Shown: positions 1 through 12,557 of the stretch, piece after piece | Position numbering within the stretch: position 1 is the first letter of the stretch | How the letters are laid out: the number at the start of each line of letters is the position of its first letter | Assembly: GCA_032358255.1 (NCBI GenBank) | Contig: JAULBX010021076.1 | Location: forward strand, 62,001-126,000 | From: Heterotrichella gracilis | Taxonomy: Eukaryota; Sar; Xanthophyceae; Tribonematales; Xanthonemataceae | DNA: 64,000 nt | Direction of reading: 5' to 3' | Notes under the pieces: generated by a model | The model's input: the letters and a program-made list of their open reading frames with translations, nothing else | Told to the model about the DNA's origin: nothing | Databases searched by the model: none | Position numbers and translations under genes: made by a program

Positions 1-3000
1 ATGCTCGATCCCACGGTGGGCGACGCAATCGTGAGCGCAGCCACTGAGGTCGCCGATGGCGCCCTGATGGACCATTTCCCGCTGGTGATATGGCAGACTG
101 GCAGCGGCACGCAGAGCAACATGAACGCCAACGAGGTCATCGCCAACCGGGCGGTGGAGCTGCTGGGGGGCAAGCTGGGGGACAAGGGGTCGGTGCACCC
201 AAATGACCATGTCAACAAGGGTCAGAGCTCCAATGACACCTTCCCAACGGTAAGTATTGTACTTTAAATGCGCATTTAATGTTTGAGCATTGCTATAAAA
301 GCAATAACAAACTTGGGAGGTTACTTTAGACTCCCTTTATTCTAATGTAGGCTGCAGCACTTGTGCGGTGTCGGGGACACTCCATGCATGCATCATGGCG
401 TTGACTTGTCAAAAATTGTGTCGAGGCGGCATGTGATTGCACCACCTCTGCAGCTGCGGGGTGCCAACGACACGTCATGCAGCATGGCATGGTGCCCGAC
501 CCTGCTTAGCATGGCTGCATGCCTGTCTACCTACATATCACCTTGGCGATGGCTCATCGATGCAAATAAGTTGTCATCTGATTGATGCATGTGGCCTTCT
601 GATCGTCATCTGATTGATGCATGTGGCCTTCTGATCGTCATCTGATTGATGCATGTGGCCTTCTGATCAATTTGCACTCATCATGCAGGTCATGCACATT
701 GCGGCGGTGACAGAGATCCAAGAGCGGCTGCTGCCAGGCCTCCACCATCTGCTGGTGAGTATCATGCGCACACCCTGGCCAGCATTTCCGCGAAACTGAC
801 TGTCCCCGCCTTTCATGTGGCTGGCCCCACGTGGTCGTACTCCTATGCCTGTCGCCATGTGCCTACACCAGGGGTATATATTTTCCCCCCTCTTCACTAA
901 CATACACTATAGTAACATACTAGTATACTAAGGTACGGTAGTGCTTTCTTTGATTAGTACACCCCATGCCTGCGCGTTTGTGCCCACCTTGCCTGCCCCA
1001 GGGTAATACTAATAATACTAACTAGTTAGTATTATTAGTATACCCCTGCCTGCCCCCCATAGGCCTGCGCCCATGTGCCTAGCAAACATGTGGCTGTGCC
1101 ATGTGGCCTTGCTTACATGCTGCACCCATGACCGGCTGCCAGAAATGTGAGCTGCTGTGCTGCGCCCTGCATTGCCTGAACAACCACACAATGCACCTGG
1201 CTGTGAAATCATCACTGTGAGCGGTGACCGCACGGGTCATGTCGTGGATGCGACGTGCATGCTGCTGCTGCACAGGATGCCCTCAGCGCCAAGAGTGAGG
1301 AGTTCAATTCCATCATCAAGATTGGGCGCACACACACCATGGATGCCACGCCGCTCACACTGGGTCAGGAGTTCAGCGGATACGCCACGCAGGTGGGTGC
1401 GCATCCTTGACAACCATGTGGGTTAATTGAATCAACTCATCCATGTGGGGGCCATCGTCAGGAGATTTGGGCCCATTTTGACCCTTTTTGTGACCTATGT
1501 TGTTTGAGCACATTCTACACTTTGCCAATTTTTATTACAGATTCTGAAAGGTCACTACTTGCTCAACTTTTCTGTGGTGCCACATTTTTGCGGAAAGATG
1601 TAGGTTTAAATGGTATTTACATCCAAACCTCCAGAGTGTGGAGAGTGAAGCACGCTTGCTATACGCTGGGTGCGACCCAGAAATGTGGTCACCTTGCTGC
1701 CCAGGTCAAATACGGCATCGACCGGGTCCAAGCCACCCTCCCCCGCCTCTACTACCTGGCCCAGGGCGGCACCGCTGTGGGCACCGGGCTCAACACCAAG
1801 ATCGGATACGCAGAGGCGGTGGCTGAAAGGGTTGCCAAGGATACCGGCTACCCCTTTGTCACCGCGCCCAACAAGTTTGAGGCCCTGGCTGCACACGACG
1901 CCATGGTGGAGGCCAGCGGCGCGCTCAACACCGTGGCTGTGTCGCTCATGAAGGTGGCAAATGACATCAGGTACGGCGCAATGGGGCATGCCACCATGGC
2001 TGATTATCAGATGTGCAGGGATGTGGCGCATAGGATCATGCAGTACTGAGCTCGATGGACCCTAGTGCAAGCACTTGCGCTAGGATTATTGGGGGTATTA
2101 ATGTACTGCAACTGACTGAGAAGTTGTACGATGCGTAGCAAGCCGGACAATGCAATTTTGATGAAACTTGCTTGTCCAGTTTGCACTTGACAGATTCTGG
2201 GGGCTCATATTCTTCCCGTGCTTCCCCAGGTTTTTGGGCAGCGGTCCCCGGTGTGGGCTGGGTGAGCTGCTCCTGCCCGAGAATGAGCCCGGCAGCAGCA
2301 TCATGCCCGGCAAGGTCAACCCCACACAGTGTGAGGCCATGACCATGGTGTGCGCACAGGTATGGTGGGCAGGTCCTCTTCTGGAGGACAAAGGGCCCTT
2401 GTCTCTAATCCTTGTTACCGTAATCAACACGGCTGTCCCAGGACAGGTTGCAACGTCCATAACTCATTATTTGAATTTATACATCCAATTGAGTGTTTTT
2501 CATGAATTTTTGTGCGCACAGGTCATGGGCAACAACACAGGCATCTCAGTGGCTGGCTCCAACGGCCACTTTGAGCTAAATGTGTTCAAGCCAATGATGA
2601 TCTCATCCCTGCTCCAGGTATGATCCTCTTGTTTATAATGCATCCCACCAACTTGGAAGTTTAATGACAGAAAAGGCGCACTTTTTAGAATTGATAGATA
2701 CGCCTTTTTATATCTATCATATGACCTATGGAATTGCATGGGTGCATGCATTTGAGTGTTCAGGCGGTGTATGGTGGCTTATCATTAAAGTGTCCCATCT
2801 GGAATGGGGACACTGTCTCTGCTCCAGTCATCTGCGCATTGCGCGCACTGCATCAGTGTCATCATCATCGGCATCACATGCATTTGACCCATATGCACGC
2901 TGCGCACCAGCATGCTTTCTCTGCAGAAACCCCCAGCCAGCCTCTGCCCCGTGCCACTGACCAGCGCCCCTTTGCCTGCAGTCCATCCGCCTCATCGCCG

Positions 3001-3263
3001 ATGCATCGGTGTCCTTCACAGACAACTGCGTGGTGGGCATCCAACCCAACAGGAAGCGGATCGACCAGCTGCTGCACGAGTCCCTCATGCTGGTCACGGC
3101 CCTCAACAACAAGATCGGGTATGACAACGCGGCTGCTGCTGCCAAGAAGGCTCACAAGGAGAACACCACGCTGAAGAAAGCTGCTGTGGCGCTGGGGCTG
3201 GTGTCGCCAGAGCAGTTTGACGAGTGGGTGCGGCCAGAGGATATGATTGGGCCAAAGCCATGA
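1..3263 (+). CDS. Class II fumarate hydratase (fumarase), 5'-truncated by window edge
   Basis: Class II fumarase interconverts fumarate and L-malate as a homotetramer in the TCA cycle, in mitochondrion or cytosol. Exons: 1..249, 689..754, 1276..1392, 1705..1970, 2230..2359, 2522..2617, 2982..3263; all introns are GT-AG and phase closes, giving 401 codons plus stop. Seen directly: the substrate-site motif GSGTQSNMN near the start, the second-site segment [14 protein letters not shown], the catalytic-histidine motif [15 protein letters not shown], and the family signature [11 protein letters not shown]. About 60-70 N-terminal residues, including any targeting peptide, lie upstream of base 1, so localisation cannot be told. 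A possible algal polyadenylation word TGTAA lies at 3320..3324. Family assignment is essentially certain. Confidence 0.96.
573..668. repeat. Three perfect 32-bp tandem copies in fumarase intron 1
   Basis: Copies at 573..604, 605..636 and 637..668 begin GTCATCTGATTG and end CTTCTGATC with no spacer. The array ends 20 bases before the next exon and so overlaps the zone where branch point and polypyrimidine tract are expected. Perfect identity suggests a recent expansion. Confidence 0.95.
1004..1042. repeat. AT-rich palindrome in fumarase intron 2
   Basis: A perfect inverted repeat with 17-base arms centred on ACTAGT (about 1022..1027), flanked by GGG on the left and CCC on the right. It is built from TACTAA/TTAGTA words and could form a cruciform in DNA or a hairpin in the pre-mRNA. 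Related TACTA words lie at 901..935. Confidence 0.85.
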
Positions 3264-3876
3264 GCGGATCCCTGGTTGCGTGTGTGTGGGGGGGTGGCGT
3301 GTGTTGTCATCATGGAATCTGTAATTTTGGCATGATGAGTGCGCGGCAAATAATAACAAATATTTGGCAAGATAAATCTGCTGGGACAACTGGGTCCAAG
3401 CTGGCATATTGTGCAGTAGGTGGACGGCAGGGTGCTGTTGTTCACAACAGTGTGCAGCTTGCAAGCACTGTCAAACAATTTCCTCAAGGGCAACAATCCC
3501 ATGGTTTGGCTGGATGCGGTGGTTGGCATGGGTAGGGAAGATTGAATGCTTGGCAAGCTTGTTGTCTATGAAATAGAAATAGAACCTTGTTGTGCATGCA
3601 GCCTGATTGTCTGTGGGTGTGAATGGTGGGATCAGTTGGTCAAGTAAACGCTGCATCAGTGGGCTTCTGGGGTGTTGGGGACGCGCCAAAAAATGGAGTG
3701 ATTTTGTACACCACTGCCATGTCACCTGGTTGTATTACTTTTCCCATCCCGCCAAAACTGAGATGCGTCGGAACTTTTGGTAGAAGCGCACGAGATGCGC
3801 TGTTAAACCTGTTCGTAGCGTTTCTGTCGACTTCTAAACAGGTGTTGCTGCGCCAACCTCGTCCAATATATATAAA
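3264..3876 (+). other. Fumarase 3' UTR and intergenic DNA
   Basis: No coding exon recognised. Apart from the TGTAA word at 3320..3324 nothing stands out before the TATA-like box of the next gene. Confidence 0.6.
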
Positions 3877-3886
3877 CCTTGAAGCC
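3877..3886 (+). promoter_or_regulatory. TATA-like box upstream of the dioxygenase gene
   Basis: TATATATAAA about 30 bases before the probable start of an untranslated leader. The leader has no ATG before a good donor (GTAAGTGA at 3973) and a matching acceptor ends at 4492, so a 5'UTR intron of about 520 bases is likely. The start codon follows at 4549. Inferred from motifs only. Confidence 0.55.
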
Positions 3887-4548
3887 CACTTCTGTTCTAT
3901 CCTACGTTCACAAACCACGCTTTGCGTCGTTGCGGAGTCTCGAACCACATCAGCCAACCAGTGCTGCTCTTGGTAAGTGACACGCTCAAGGGAATTCCAA
4001 CCTCCTGCAATCTAGATCGTTTGCTTTCTTGCGGTTGGTGTAGTCTGTGAAGCATGCAGCTTGGGCTGGGTCCAACGCCTTGTGCACAGTTGGACCGTGA
4101 ACCGCATATTGCTGGACCCAGTGTGGCTCATCGAGACAAACCCAAACTTGCTGTGCCCTTGGGTAAGCTGCTGCGTATTCTAGTCTCAAAACGATTGCCT
4201 GCAGATGTTTATGTGGAATTAGGCGGTTAGGAGCCTCCAGAGCACTTTGGAATTCACTCTCGGCATGCACTTCTTCCTAGTCCTCAAGGCAAAATGGCAG
4301 CACTGTGGCACTTGTCCCATCGCACTAGCTTGACAGCCCCTTTCTTGGAGCATGTGCTGTTGCTGTTGCGCTGCTGCACCCCAATGTGCTCAAGGGGCGC
4401 TGTTTGAGCTCAGTCCACGTCGGCACACGTGTAGGCGTCCACCCTGTTCCCAACCCCCACGAAAAAACACCGTTTCCCACTTGGCCTCGCAGGCAGCTTC
4501 AAATTCAAGGACAGGAACGCTACCCAGGTCAAACACAGGAGCGCCACA

Positions 4549-6722
4549 ATGACTGGAGCCACCAACGTGCTGTCTCCCGCTGAGCAGCTATCACCAGCGT
4601 TCAGGGCTGAGCTGTCGCCCACCACCCCCAGCAATGTCTCAAGGTAAACTGCAATTGGCAAACGAACGGTTTTGCAGCAAGCAGTGTTCTTCAACCACTG
4701 TCTGTGTCTTGTCTCTGTGTTCCTTCATGGCCACACCTTGTAGTGTGCACCTGCAATTTGCCGATTCTTTGCCTGACCCCCACTTCTGCTTTTTTCTGCA
4801 GGCAGGGCAACGTTATTCCCTTCTCGATCATCGAGGGACCTGATGCCTGGGTTGCCTCAGACTACAAGGACAACACCGACTGGATCTATACCCTCACCCC
4901 TGAGGACATCCTGGAGCTGGATGCGGCAGTGAACCACGCAGAGTCCACTGGCAAGCCCATCCACGTACGTTGGCACTCTCTTATAGCCCCAGTGCAGCAG
5001 CAAAATTTGCTGACAGCTCCAATTTGTGGATAGTGCTGTTGTTACCTGTTCACTAGCTCTGCAGCGACAGGTCTTACCCACATAAGTGTTTTGGCATCTG
5101 CTGGCATGTGAGGTTTATGCCTGCAACCCGAACATCTAATCTGACTTTGGCGCCTTGCAATTGCAGGAACTCACCAAAGAGGATCTTCCATTCCCAACTC
5201 TGGCTGACAAGCTGGTGCAGTGGAGGGAAGAGGCTAGGATTGGGCGAGGTTTCCAGGTCATCCGCGGTGTCCCAGTGGATCGCTACACCAGGAAGCAGTC
5301 CGTGATTGCCTACTGGGGCTTTGGCCTGTACTGGGGAAAGACATCATCACAGAACAAGAAGGGGCACCTCATCGGCCACATCAAGGACATCGGGAACGAC
5401 CCCAACAACCCAGTCACCAGGATTTACACCACCAGGGCAGCCCAGCCATACCACAACGATGCGGCTGACCTCGTATGTAAGTTTTTGATACAGGGGAATT
5501 CCTGTTTCGAACCAAATGCAGCCGCATCTGACCTCCTGGTCTTTAGCCTCTGAAAAACTTAGAGCTGCACTTTTTGAACGAAAACTGCAGCAATTTTTGA
5601 CAACCATTGGCTTGGAAATTGACTCCTTGTTTTCCTTCTGTGCAGCCCTGCTGTGCCTCAAGTCAGCCAAGTCGGGAGGGCTGAGCAGCCTCAGCAGCTC
5701 CATCTCTGTCCACAATGAGATTGTCAGGCGTGCCCCAGAGCTTGCCAGGGTGTTTGCAGGGCCATGGTACATGGATCGCAAGAACGAAGTTCCTGAGGGC
5801 AAGCAGGGCTACTTCATGCTCCCCGTTTTCAACTACTACAAGGTACGCTAACTACATCGGCAGCTACCTTCTGTTTGCAAAACGTCTTTTAGTTCATTAT
5901 TGCTGGAATGGTAATGAATGTGTTGTGACTGCAAGTACATTCATTCAGAAGCACAAATCAAGGTGCTGTTTATTTGCCAAACCCTGCTTGGATACGTATC
6001 ACCACCATTTTGGTCAGAATTGGTTTCCTCTTTTACTGATTTCTTCCCCATCTTCTGCTGCAGGGCTACCTCAGCGTCAACTACTCTGACAACTACTACT
6101 TCCTGTCCCAGCGGTGGCCAGAGGTGCCCCGCCTGACCGAGGACCACCTGCGCGCCATCAAGCTGTTCAACGAGCTTGCGTGCAGTGACGAACTGCGCCT
6201 GGACATGCTGCTGCAGCCTGGAGACATCCAGCTGGTCAGCAACCACGTGGCGCTGCACACGCGATCAGCCTTTGAAGACTGGGAGGTGAGCTTGCCCTCC
6301 TGCTGCTGATTTCACCTGCTGCTGTTGTTGCGCATGCATTTCTTGAGCAATATGCTTGCCAATTTGAACACGCAACATGTCATGCTTTGCACCTGTCTTT
6401 ATCGGAGCATGAATCGTGTTACATGCTACTTTGCTGTCCTTAGTTGATTTTATGGCACATATGTGAGATGCAATAAATGAGCAAATACATGGGCAAAGCA
6501 GGAGCAGGCACCTTTCCGCCCAGCAGGCCCTGATTTTTCATTGCCCTTTGGCAGGAGGTTGACCAGAAGCGCCACCTGCTGCGCATGTGGCTGTCACCCG
6601 AGGTGGATCGCCCGCTTGCACCAGAGTATGCAGAGCTGTTTGGCAGCGTGGAGGTTGGCAACCGGGGCGGCATTGTGTGCCCAGGCGTGTCTGCAAACCC
6701 AGTCCCCCTTGAGGCAGAGTGA
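4549..6722 (+). CDS. TauD/TfdA-like Fe(II)/2-oxoglutarate-dependent dioxygenase
   Basis: Predicted non-haem iron oxygenase of the TauD/TfdA (clavaminate synthase-like) fold; such enzymes couple 2-oxoglutarate decarboxylation to substrate hydroxylation. The substrate cannot be inferred. Exons: 4549..4643, 4802..4964, 5167..5476, 5646..5842, 6064..6285, 6555..6722; 384 residues, typical of the family. The start is the first ATG of the first coding exon in a good context (CACAATGA). Iron ligands visible: His-Asn-Asp at residues 182-184 (QPYHNDAADL) and a distal His near 320 (VALHTRSAFED), followed by Arg near 339 (HLLRMW) where the 2-oxoglutarate carboxylate is usually held. No clear signal peptide or membrane segment, so probably cytosolic. 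It follows fumarase on the same strand, with its own promoter candidate. Confidence 0.88.
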
Positions 6723-8099
6723 ACCTGTAGATCTAGAAGAGTGCTGCCAATGGCATGAGATTGTGGTCAATGCAGCAAATTCGTTAATGTCTTTTGAATG
6801 AACCTGGTTGATGATTCATATGGAGAATATAGGGCTTTTTTGTGCATTGCTGTGGATGGCCGACCAGGGAGTATTTATGATGCTGGTTCATGTTTTCGAA
6901 AATGCCTGTTATTGTGCAAGCAGGCATCAAATAAATTGCTGTGCACGAAATGTATGGGCTTTCAAGCTGAATTAGCTATGCAGTTAAATTGTACCTATGG
7001 ACTGCTGTCTTTTTGCTGTGCATTGTGACCACTTTCAGTGGGTTGAGGCAAGTTCTGGCAGCTGGATTCTCACGAATATGGTTAGGTGGCCAATAGAATA
7101 TGCACAGGTGTCAAGACACGGTGTGCATAGGTTTCGTTCACTATTTACAATGCTAACAATTTTGTTAATTCCAGCAGTTCATGGTTTTGCCTGAGGTGTT
7201 GTTCAAATGCAGCCAGATTACCAGTGCGCGGCACAGTGTACACGCTTGTCTGGCAATGCACAGGCAAAGCGCTCTATTGGCGTTGGAAGAGTGTTGAATT
7301 TTGTCAATGACAGGACCTGGTTACATTCCATCGTGTTTTACATGTTCATGTCTGTAGGTGTTGTGACGTGTGAGGCAGTAGCGTGCATGTCATTAAATTT
7401 TATGTTCCCCAGCAGGTCACATACTATGTGGCTATCTAATTGAACTTCTAAGGTACTACTGCCAGTCTGATGGGATCTCAACTGACTACTGTCGCAACAG
7501 CTATGTTTATCCTACCAATCCCCCCCTCAGCCCTCAGGCTGCATAGATAACCAACTTTTGAATGGCATGCAACTATTTCAAGCTGTAACATCACGACTAC
7601 AATATTCAAAAAGAGTCTTCGTATAAATATTTGCCATCTGGCCACCACTATCAATGATGGCCACCCCACCGAGGATGACATCCCTTATGGCATGTATCGT
7701 GGGCAGAACTTGGATGTGATGAAAAATGTGGGCAGTGGAACCTAGTGACATGTCAGGAGTGAGTACAAATACAATCTGCACCCTGTTGAATGCAAAGCTT
7801 GACCTGCAAGTATGGCAAATCCACGTAAAACAAAATAAACATCGGCGCAGGATGGAAGCAGTTGCATCATGATGCGCACCCAAGCACCCAAATATATTAA
7901 ATGGCGCATGATGGCTGATACGTGGCCTATCATTCCAACTCCGCCAACGAGCTGTACCTGTACTACAGCATTTGCCAGCCCCAGCAATCAATGCCACGCA
8001 GTACTCAGTCCAGCAAGAGTGCCGCCTCAGTTGATGTGGTGCAACAGCGTCCCAGCTCAATGAATCATTGTGGGTCACAGCTCAGGACCTGCAGACAGC
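6723..8099. other. Intergenic, convergent 3' ends
   Basis: Lies between the 3' end of the plus-strand dioxygenase gene and the 3' end of the minus-strand glycosyltransferase gene. More AT-rich than the genes. Short open frames are present but show no recognisable protein. Confidence 0.6.
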
Positions 8100-11040
8100 T
8101 CAGTTGCACCGCGTTGCCCAGTCGTAGCCCAGCGCCGGCCCCTCCCAGTCGATTGTGACGTACGATTGGTACAGCTTGCCCACCATGCGCATGTACTCGG
8201 CTGCCACCTCGCGGCTGCGGAAGGTCTGCTCGCGCATGTGGAAGGAGACCTGCAGCCAGGGGGAAGTGACACCATTAACATGTAAAATTCGAGTTACAGT
8301 GGAAGTCAAGTAGGCCACCATCGGCCTATCGTCTGGTGCCTATTTACATGCAAACGCGGCAAGTGCTCAAAATTTCTAATGCACATAGAATGTGGACACC
8401 CGCATGTACATCCACCAGGGGTGGATGGCATGGCATCAAGGAACACCGCCCCACAGTAGCGTGCCTGCGTTTGCTACAGAGGTGCTGGATTTGGATTGGC
8501 GACCTCGCAGTGCAAAGGTACAATGAGTGAGCCCTGGCACAGTCACCTTGTCAACTGAACACCACCCACAAACCCTCCCCCACCTCCCGCCTGCAAAGCC
8601 TCAAAGCCCTCCCCGCATACCTCCCCGCCACCACACACAAAGGAAACCCTTCCCGTTACCCTACCTGCAGGTCGAGCATGCGCTGGCACATCTTGTCGCA
8701 GCAGTCTGTCTTCAGCCCACTGTACAGCCGCTCAAGCAGGCTCCTCCCATCATTGCTATGGGGGTCAAACAAATTGACCCTGGCATCCATGGCGAATCGC
8801 CCGGGGTCCGTCACCGCAAATCCCCCCCACCAGTAGCAAATTGTGGTCATGGAGTCCCCCCCTGGGAGGTAGGCGGGGAGGTAATCTGACCGGATGCACT
8901 CCTCCATCTTCTCAGGGGGGAAGGCCTGGAAAAAGCCCCGGCTGAACACCATCCCCGCGCCGCCGTAGATGAGGTACTCCCAGGCGGACCCCGTATTTAG
9001 GCCCCTGATGGTGGGAGACCCGCAATTGTCGCCATAGATGTCGGGCCGCTTGTCTGTGCCAAGGAGCAATAAAGTCAAGGGGAGGTATTGCATGGATGTG
9101 GAAATCAGAGGATGTGGACCAGCACATGGCGTGGCTGTGATGCGATTGCCCACATGTGCAACCCATGTTACAAAGTGCGTTTTGGTCCTATCCTGTTTGC
9201 ACAGCAGCGCGGTGGTGCATGGCCAGCCACAGGGATGTCAAACGTCAACCCCAGCATGATAATGATTTTGGGTTCAAGGTTTAGGGTTCCAAAGCCCTAC
9301 CTTGTTTGCACAGCAACTCAGTGGTGCAAGGGCAGCCCACCGTGATGTTAAACGTCCACCCCGGCATGATTAGGGTTTAGGTTTAGGGTTTAAAGCTCTA
9401 CCTGCTTTGCACAGCAGCGCGGTGGTGCATGGGCAGCCCACCGGGATGTCAAACGTCACCCCCGGCATGTTGTTGGACTTGTAGTGCCCACACGGCAGGC
9501 ACCGGGGCGCAGCAGTGCTGGGGTGCGTGGTCTCCGAATAGTCCTCGTGGCTAAACCACACGTGGTCCGACAGGATGTAGGGCATGTTGGGGTTCAAGGG
9601 GGTGATCATACGGAACACCCCCTCCAGGAAGAACATGGTGTCCACGTCGCCAAACAGCAGCCAGTCAAAGTCGCCCTTGTAGTGCTGGTAGGCCAGGTGG
9701 GGCGCCATGGCCCACTTGGACTTCCAGGTGTGCGGCCAGTCGTCGCTGTGGAAGTGCTGCCACGTCTCCCGGTGCAGCGCGGCGTCTGCAGGTGCGGGTG
9801 GAAGGGGATGCGCCGTGAGAGCACAGTTGATACCAGGTGACCAAGACGGGTTGGATTTTGTGTGAGGGGAGGGAGGTTGGTGGGGCCTTGTGAAGTCATG
9901 CAATCCAATTCCCATGCAATGAAAATCCAAGCAATTAAAATCCATGCAAATGAATTTTAAATAAATTAAAAATAGCACTGCATGCAGCCAATTCATGCCT
10001 CATAAAACAATGTAGCTCCGCCAAGACAGCTGGAATCAAATGCCTGATAAATTGCCTGATAGAACGCCCCCATGCCAGCTGGAGTCCGCGCCCAACGCCC
10101 AACCACGCCCTACGACTCACTCCTACCCCCACCGCCCCACCCGCTACTCACCCTTCAAGTGCGCCACATCCTTAGTCAGCGTCTCAGAGTCAGTGAGGAA
10201 GAAGCTGGGGATGCCCCTGCGCCACCGCCTGCCCGCCTCCACGAAAAGGGTGTCATCTGCCGCAGTGGCAAACACCACCCGCAGCCCATCGGGTGGGGGA
10301 ACCCCGTGGTCGATGGGGTGCGCGTCCCCCGTGAAATTCCCCCCCTCTGCCTTTTGCTCCTGCTCCCGCCACTGGGCAGCTGCGATGTTGGCTGCCGCGC
10401 CGGAGGCGGCCTGGGCATGGTGGGGTTTTTAGGGTTTAGCCTTAGGGTTTGTGTGGCACACTTGATAAACGCTGAACCCTAATGGCTGCCACGCCGGAGG
10501 CGGCCTGGGCATAGTGATGGTGATGGTGGTGGTGGATGGGTAGAGTGGGTGCGGCTGTGTATGTGGCTGTGCAAGTGTATGGAGGTGCGCGCTGGTGTGA
10601 CTGGTGGGAGGTGGTTGTGCAGGTGGTGGGTGGCTGTGCAATTTGAGCACAGGGGAGTTTGAGTGGTTTGGGACTTCAAGTTCTTTACCCAGCTCCGTAG
10701 ACTGGGTGCAAGGCAAGCCAAGGGTTGCACCCACCCATGCGCACCAACCCAAGTGCACCAACCCATGCTAGGAGCACACACCCGTGCGCACCCCTACCTG
10801 TTTGTTGGCCTGCACCTTGGCCACAATGGTGGAGCGCGTGTTGATGGCGTCGCGCTTCTGCTGCGCGTGCAGGTGGTGCTTGCGCGGGTGGACCACCTTG
10901 CTGGGGACCTTCAGCTGCTTCACCCCCTCCCCACTGGCGGTGGGTGTGTGGTGCGCCACCAGGCATAGCAGGGTCAAGACAGATGCTGCCAGCTTGACCC
11001 GCCAAAGCAAGCATTTCTGGTTGCCAAAGCGCGTTTCCAT
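8100..11040 (-). CDS. Fringe/GT31-like type II membrane glycosyltransferase
   Basis: Probable Golgi glycosyltransferase. Exons in transcript order: 11040..10798, 10410..10152, 9785..9402, 9053..8665, 8249..8100; 474 residues, phase continuous. The ATG at 11040 is followed by a short basic tail and one hydrophobic anchor (about residues 13-31, LAASVLTLLCLVAHH), then a stem rich in Lys, His and Gln: classic type II topology. The catalytic part begins with LRVVFATAADDT and FFLTDSETL, resembling the start of Fringe-type domains. The metal/nucleotide-sugar motif is DVD at residues 214-216 (WLLFGDVDTMFF). Later segments YGGAGMVFSRGFF and SIGMT-like GGDSMTTICYWWGG also fit GT31 relatives. Acceptor and donor sugar are unknown. 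Introns 1 and 3 carry copies of neighbouring exon edges. The next gene upstream is also a glycosyltransferase on this strand. Confidence 0.85.
9192..9475. repeat. Tandem copies of the GT31-like exon 3 3' edge
   Basis: Copies at about 9192..9300 and 9300..9400 precede the true exon edge and donor at 9402..9475. All share the TTTGCACAGCAGC and GATGTCAAACGT-type words. TTTAGGG-like spacers lie between them. The extra copies sit inside intron 3. Confidence 0.88.
10388..10514. repeat. Duplicated exon 2 edge in GT31-like intron 1
   Basis: The edge at 10388..10422 (start of exon 2 plus acceptor) is repeated at 10482..10514 with only a few differences, including the CTGGGCAT acceptor context. Two TTTAGGG-like runs lie between the copies. 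Confidence 0.85.
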
Positions 11041-12557
11041 GGGGGTGTGTGGGATCAGGGGGAGAGGAGGCTGATTGCCAGGGAACCATTGGCATCAGGG
11101 GTCATGGTTGGGGTTGGGATCTGGCTGGTTACCCCCAACAGCGCCTGGAGGGAGGGTTGGGCATTGCTGAAGCCGGCTATTTGTGTCTGAAAGTCATGCG
11201 AGGTGACTCCTTCCAGGCGCCTGCGACAGCTGTGTGCAAATACGGCAACTTAGTAAGGCAGTGCATGCATGCATATGCGTTCGGCAATTGGTTACACCGG
11301 CGAAGCCCAAAAAGGGCCCACAGTGCGAATAGTTGTGCCGTGAAAGAATGCAGGTGGTTTGTCTTGCACGCGTTGCAATGCAAACAGGGGGAGGTGCGAG
11401 AAGTTGATATGGCAGCTAGCCTGCACCTGCTTCAGACCGAACTGGAAAACAAAAAACGGAAACGATGGGCTCCCGAGGGAATTAATAAGCCAAAAGGCAA
11501 CGCTAACACACGACCTACTGGAACAAGGGAGGCAAAGACCAGATCCCACCCTGCGTGTAACCTGGACTGCTGTAGATCGATCAGAGGGGTGCGGTAGCGG
11601 GGATCAGTTCCAACGACCTGTTATCCACAGCCGCAAGGTTTGCTTGAATGCACTGACTGTACGCTGCACAAAGGCTCGTCAGCTTTATGCTTATGGCTCA
11701 AGAGCGGACACGAAGCGAATACGATTGCATTACGTTCTGGAAACAGCTTTGACGTGGCAGGTAAGCAGTTGCAAGTGGGCGCGCGAAGAACAACAAGTAA
11801 ACTCCGGGTCAACACTCCAACTTGAAGCTCTGCGAAGCCTTAAATGTGCTGAAGTGTGGAGATATAGTACGGCCCACGCTGAGATAGGCAGTCACCGTAG
11901 GGTCCACAAAACCCTAATAGGGCACAGCTAGTTTGGCTCCTACCAGGAGTTTTAGCCTCCCTGGTGCCTTTGTGTCCACGCATGGGTGCCGTTGGCCACA
12001 CGCCGGTCCTCTATCCTCGCAGTCAACCCACGGTGCTGCACTTGAAACTCACTGCAGGCTTGGCACAGGGTCCTTCCAGGACACGCCTGATCCCGCTTCC
12101 AACTGCTTGCAAGCAACACAAATTAAACGTTATATTAAAGCGTTTACTGCACTATCCGTTCGTTTTTGGTCACAAGTTATGAGTCCCTGCCCTTGCTGAT
12201 GCCCAAGCAGCTCTTCAACCTTGTCCACCCAACACAGGGTTGCATGCCTGTGCAGCACACGCTTGTCCTCCCCTTCCCATCACTCATGCCCACCTGGCCC
12301 CTCCTAGCACCACTTAGCGCCATGTATAAAAAACGCCACCTCTCCTCGCAACCCCCCTCCCCCATGCAGGCCCCACACCTCACAGGGCCCCCGCCAATCC
12401 TCGCATAAATAGTATTCCTATAAAACACTCCCAATATTTATATCATTACTATGCCCTCTTCATGCAGCACCCGGCGCATCCCTTGCAGTGCGCCGGGCGT
12501 TCCTATCCCTCCCTCCCCGTAACCCTGCACATGGCTCCCCACATTCCCGTATCCCCA
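11041..12557. other. Upstream region of the GT31-like gene
   Basis: Lies between the GT31-like start codon and the stop codon of the GT77-like gene, both minus strand, so it must hold the GT31-like promoter and the GT77-like 3' UTR. No coding exon or clear core promoter motif recognised. Confidence 0.55.

Noticed and set aside
573-668. Possible CRISPR array from 32-bp repeats
   Set aside because: No spacers between units, only three copies, and it lies in a eukaryotic intron.
1-3263. Bacterial origin because class II fumarase was the first gene seen
   Set aside because: The coding sequence is split by six GT-AG introns and neighbours are clearly eukaryotic.
11049-11597. Open frame of about 180 codons upstream of the GT31-like gene
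   Set aside because: Begins without a convincing start context and shows no conserved sequence; likely chance in GC-rich DNA.
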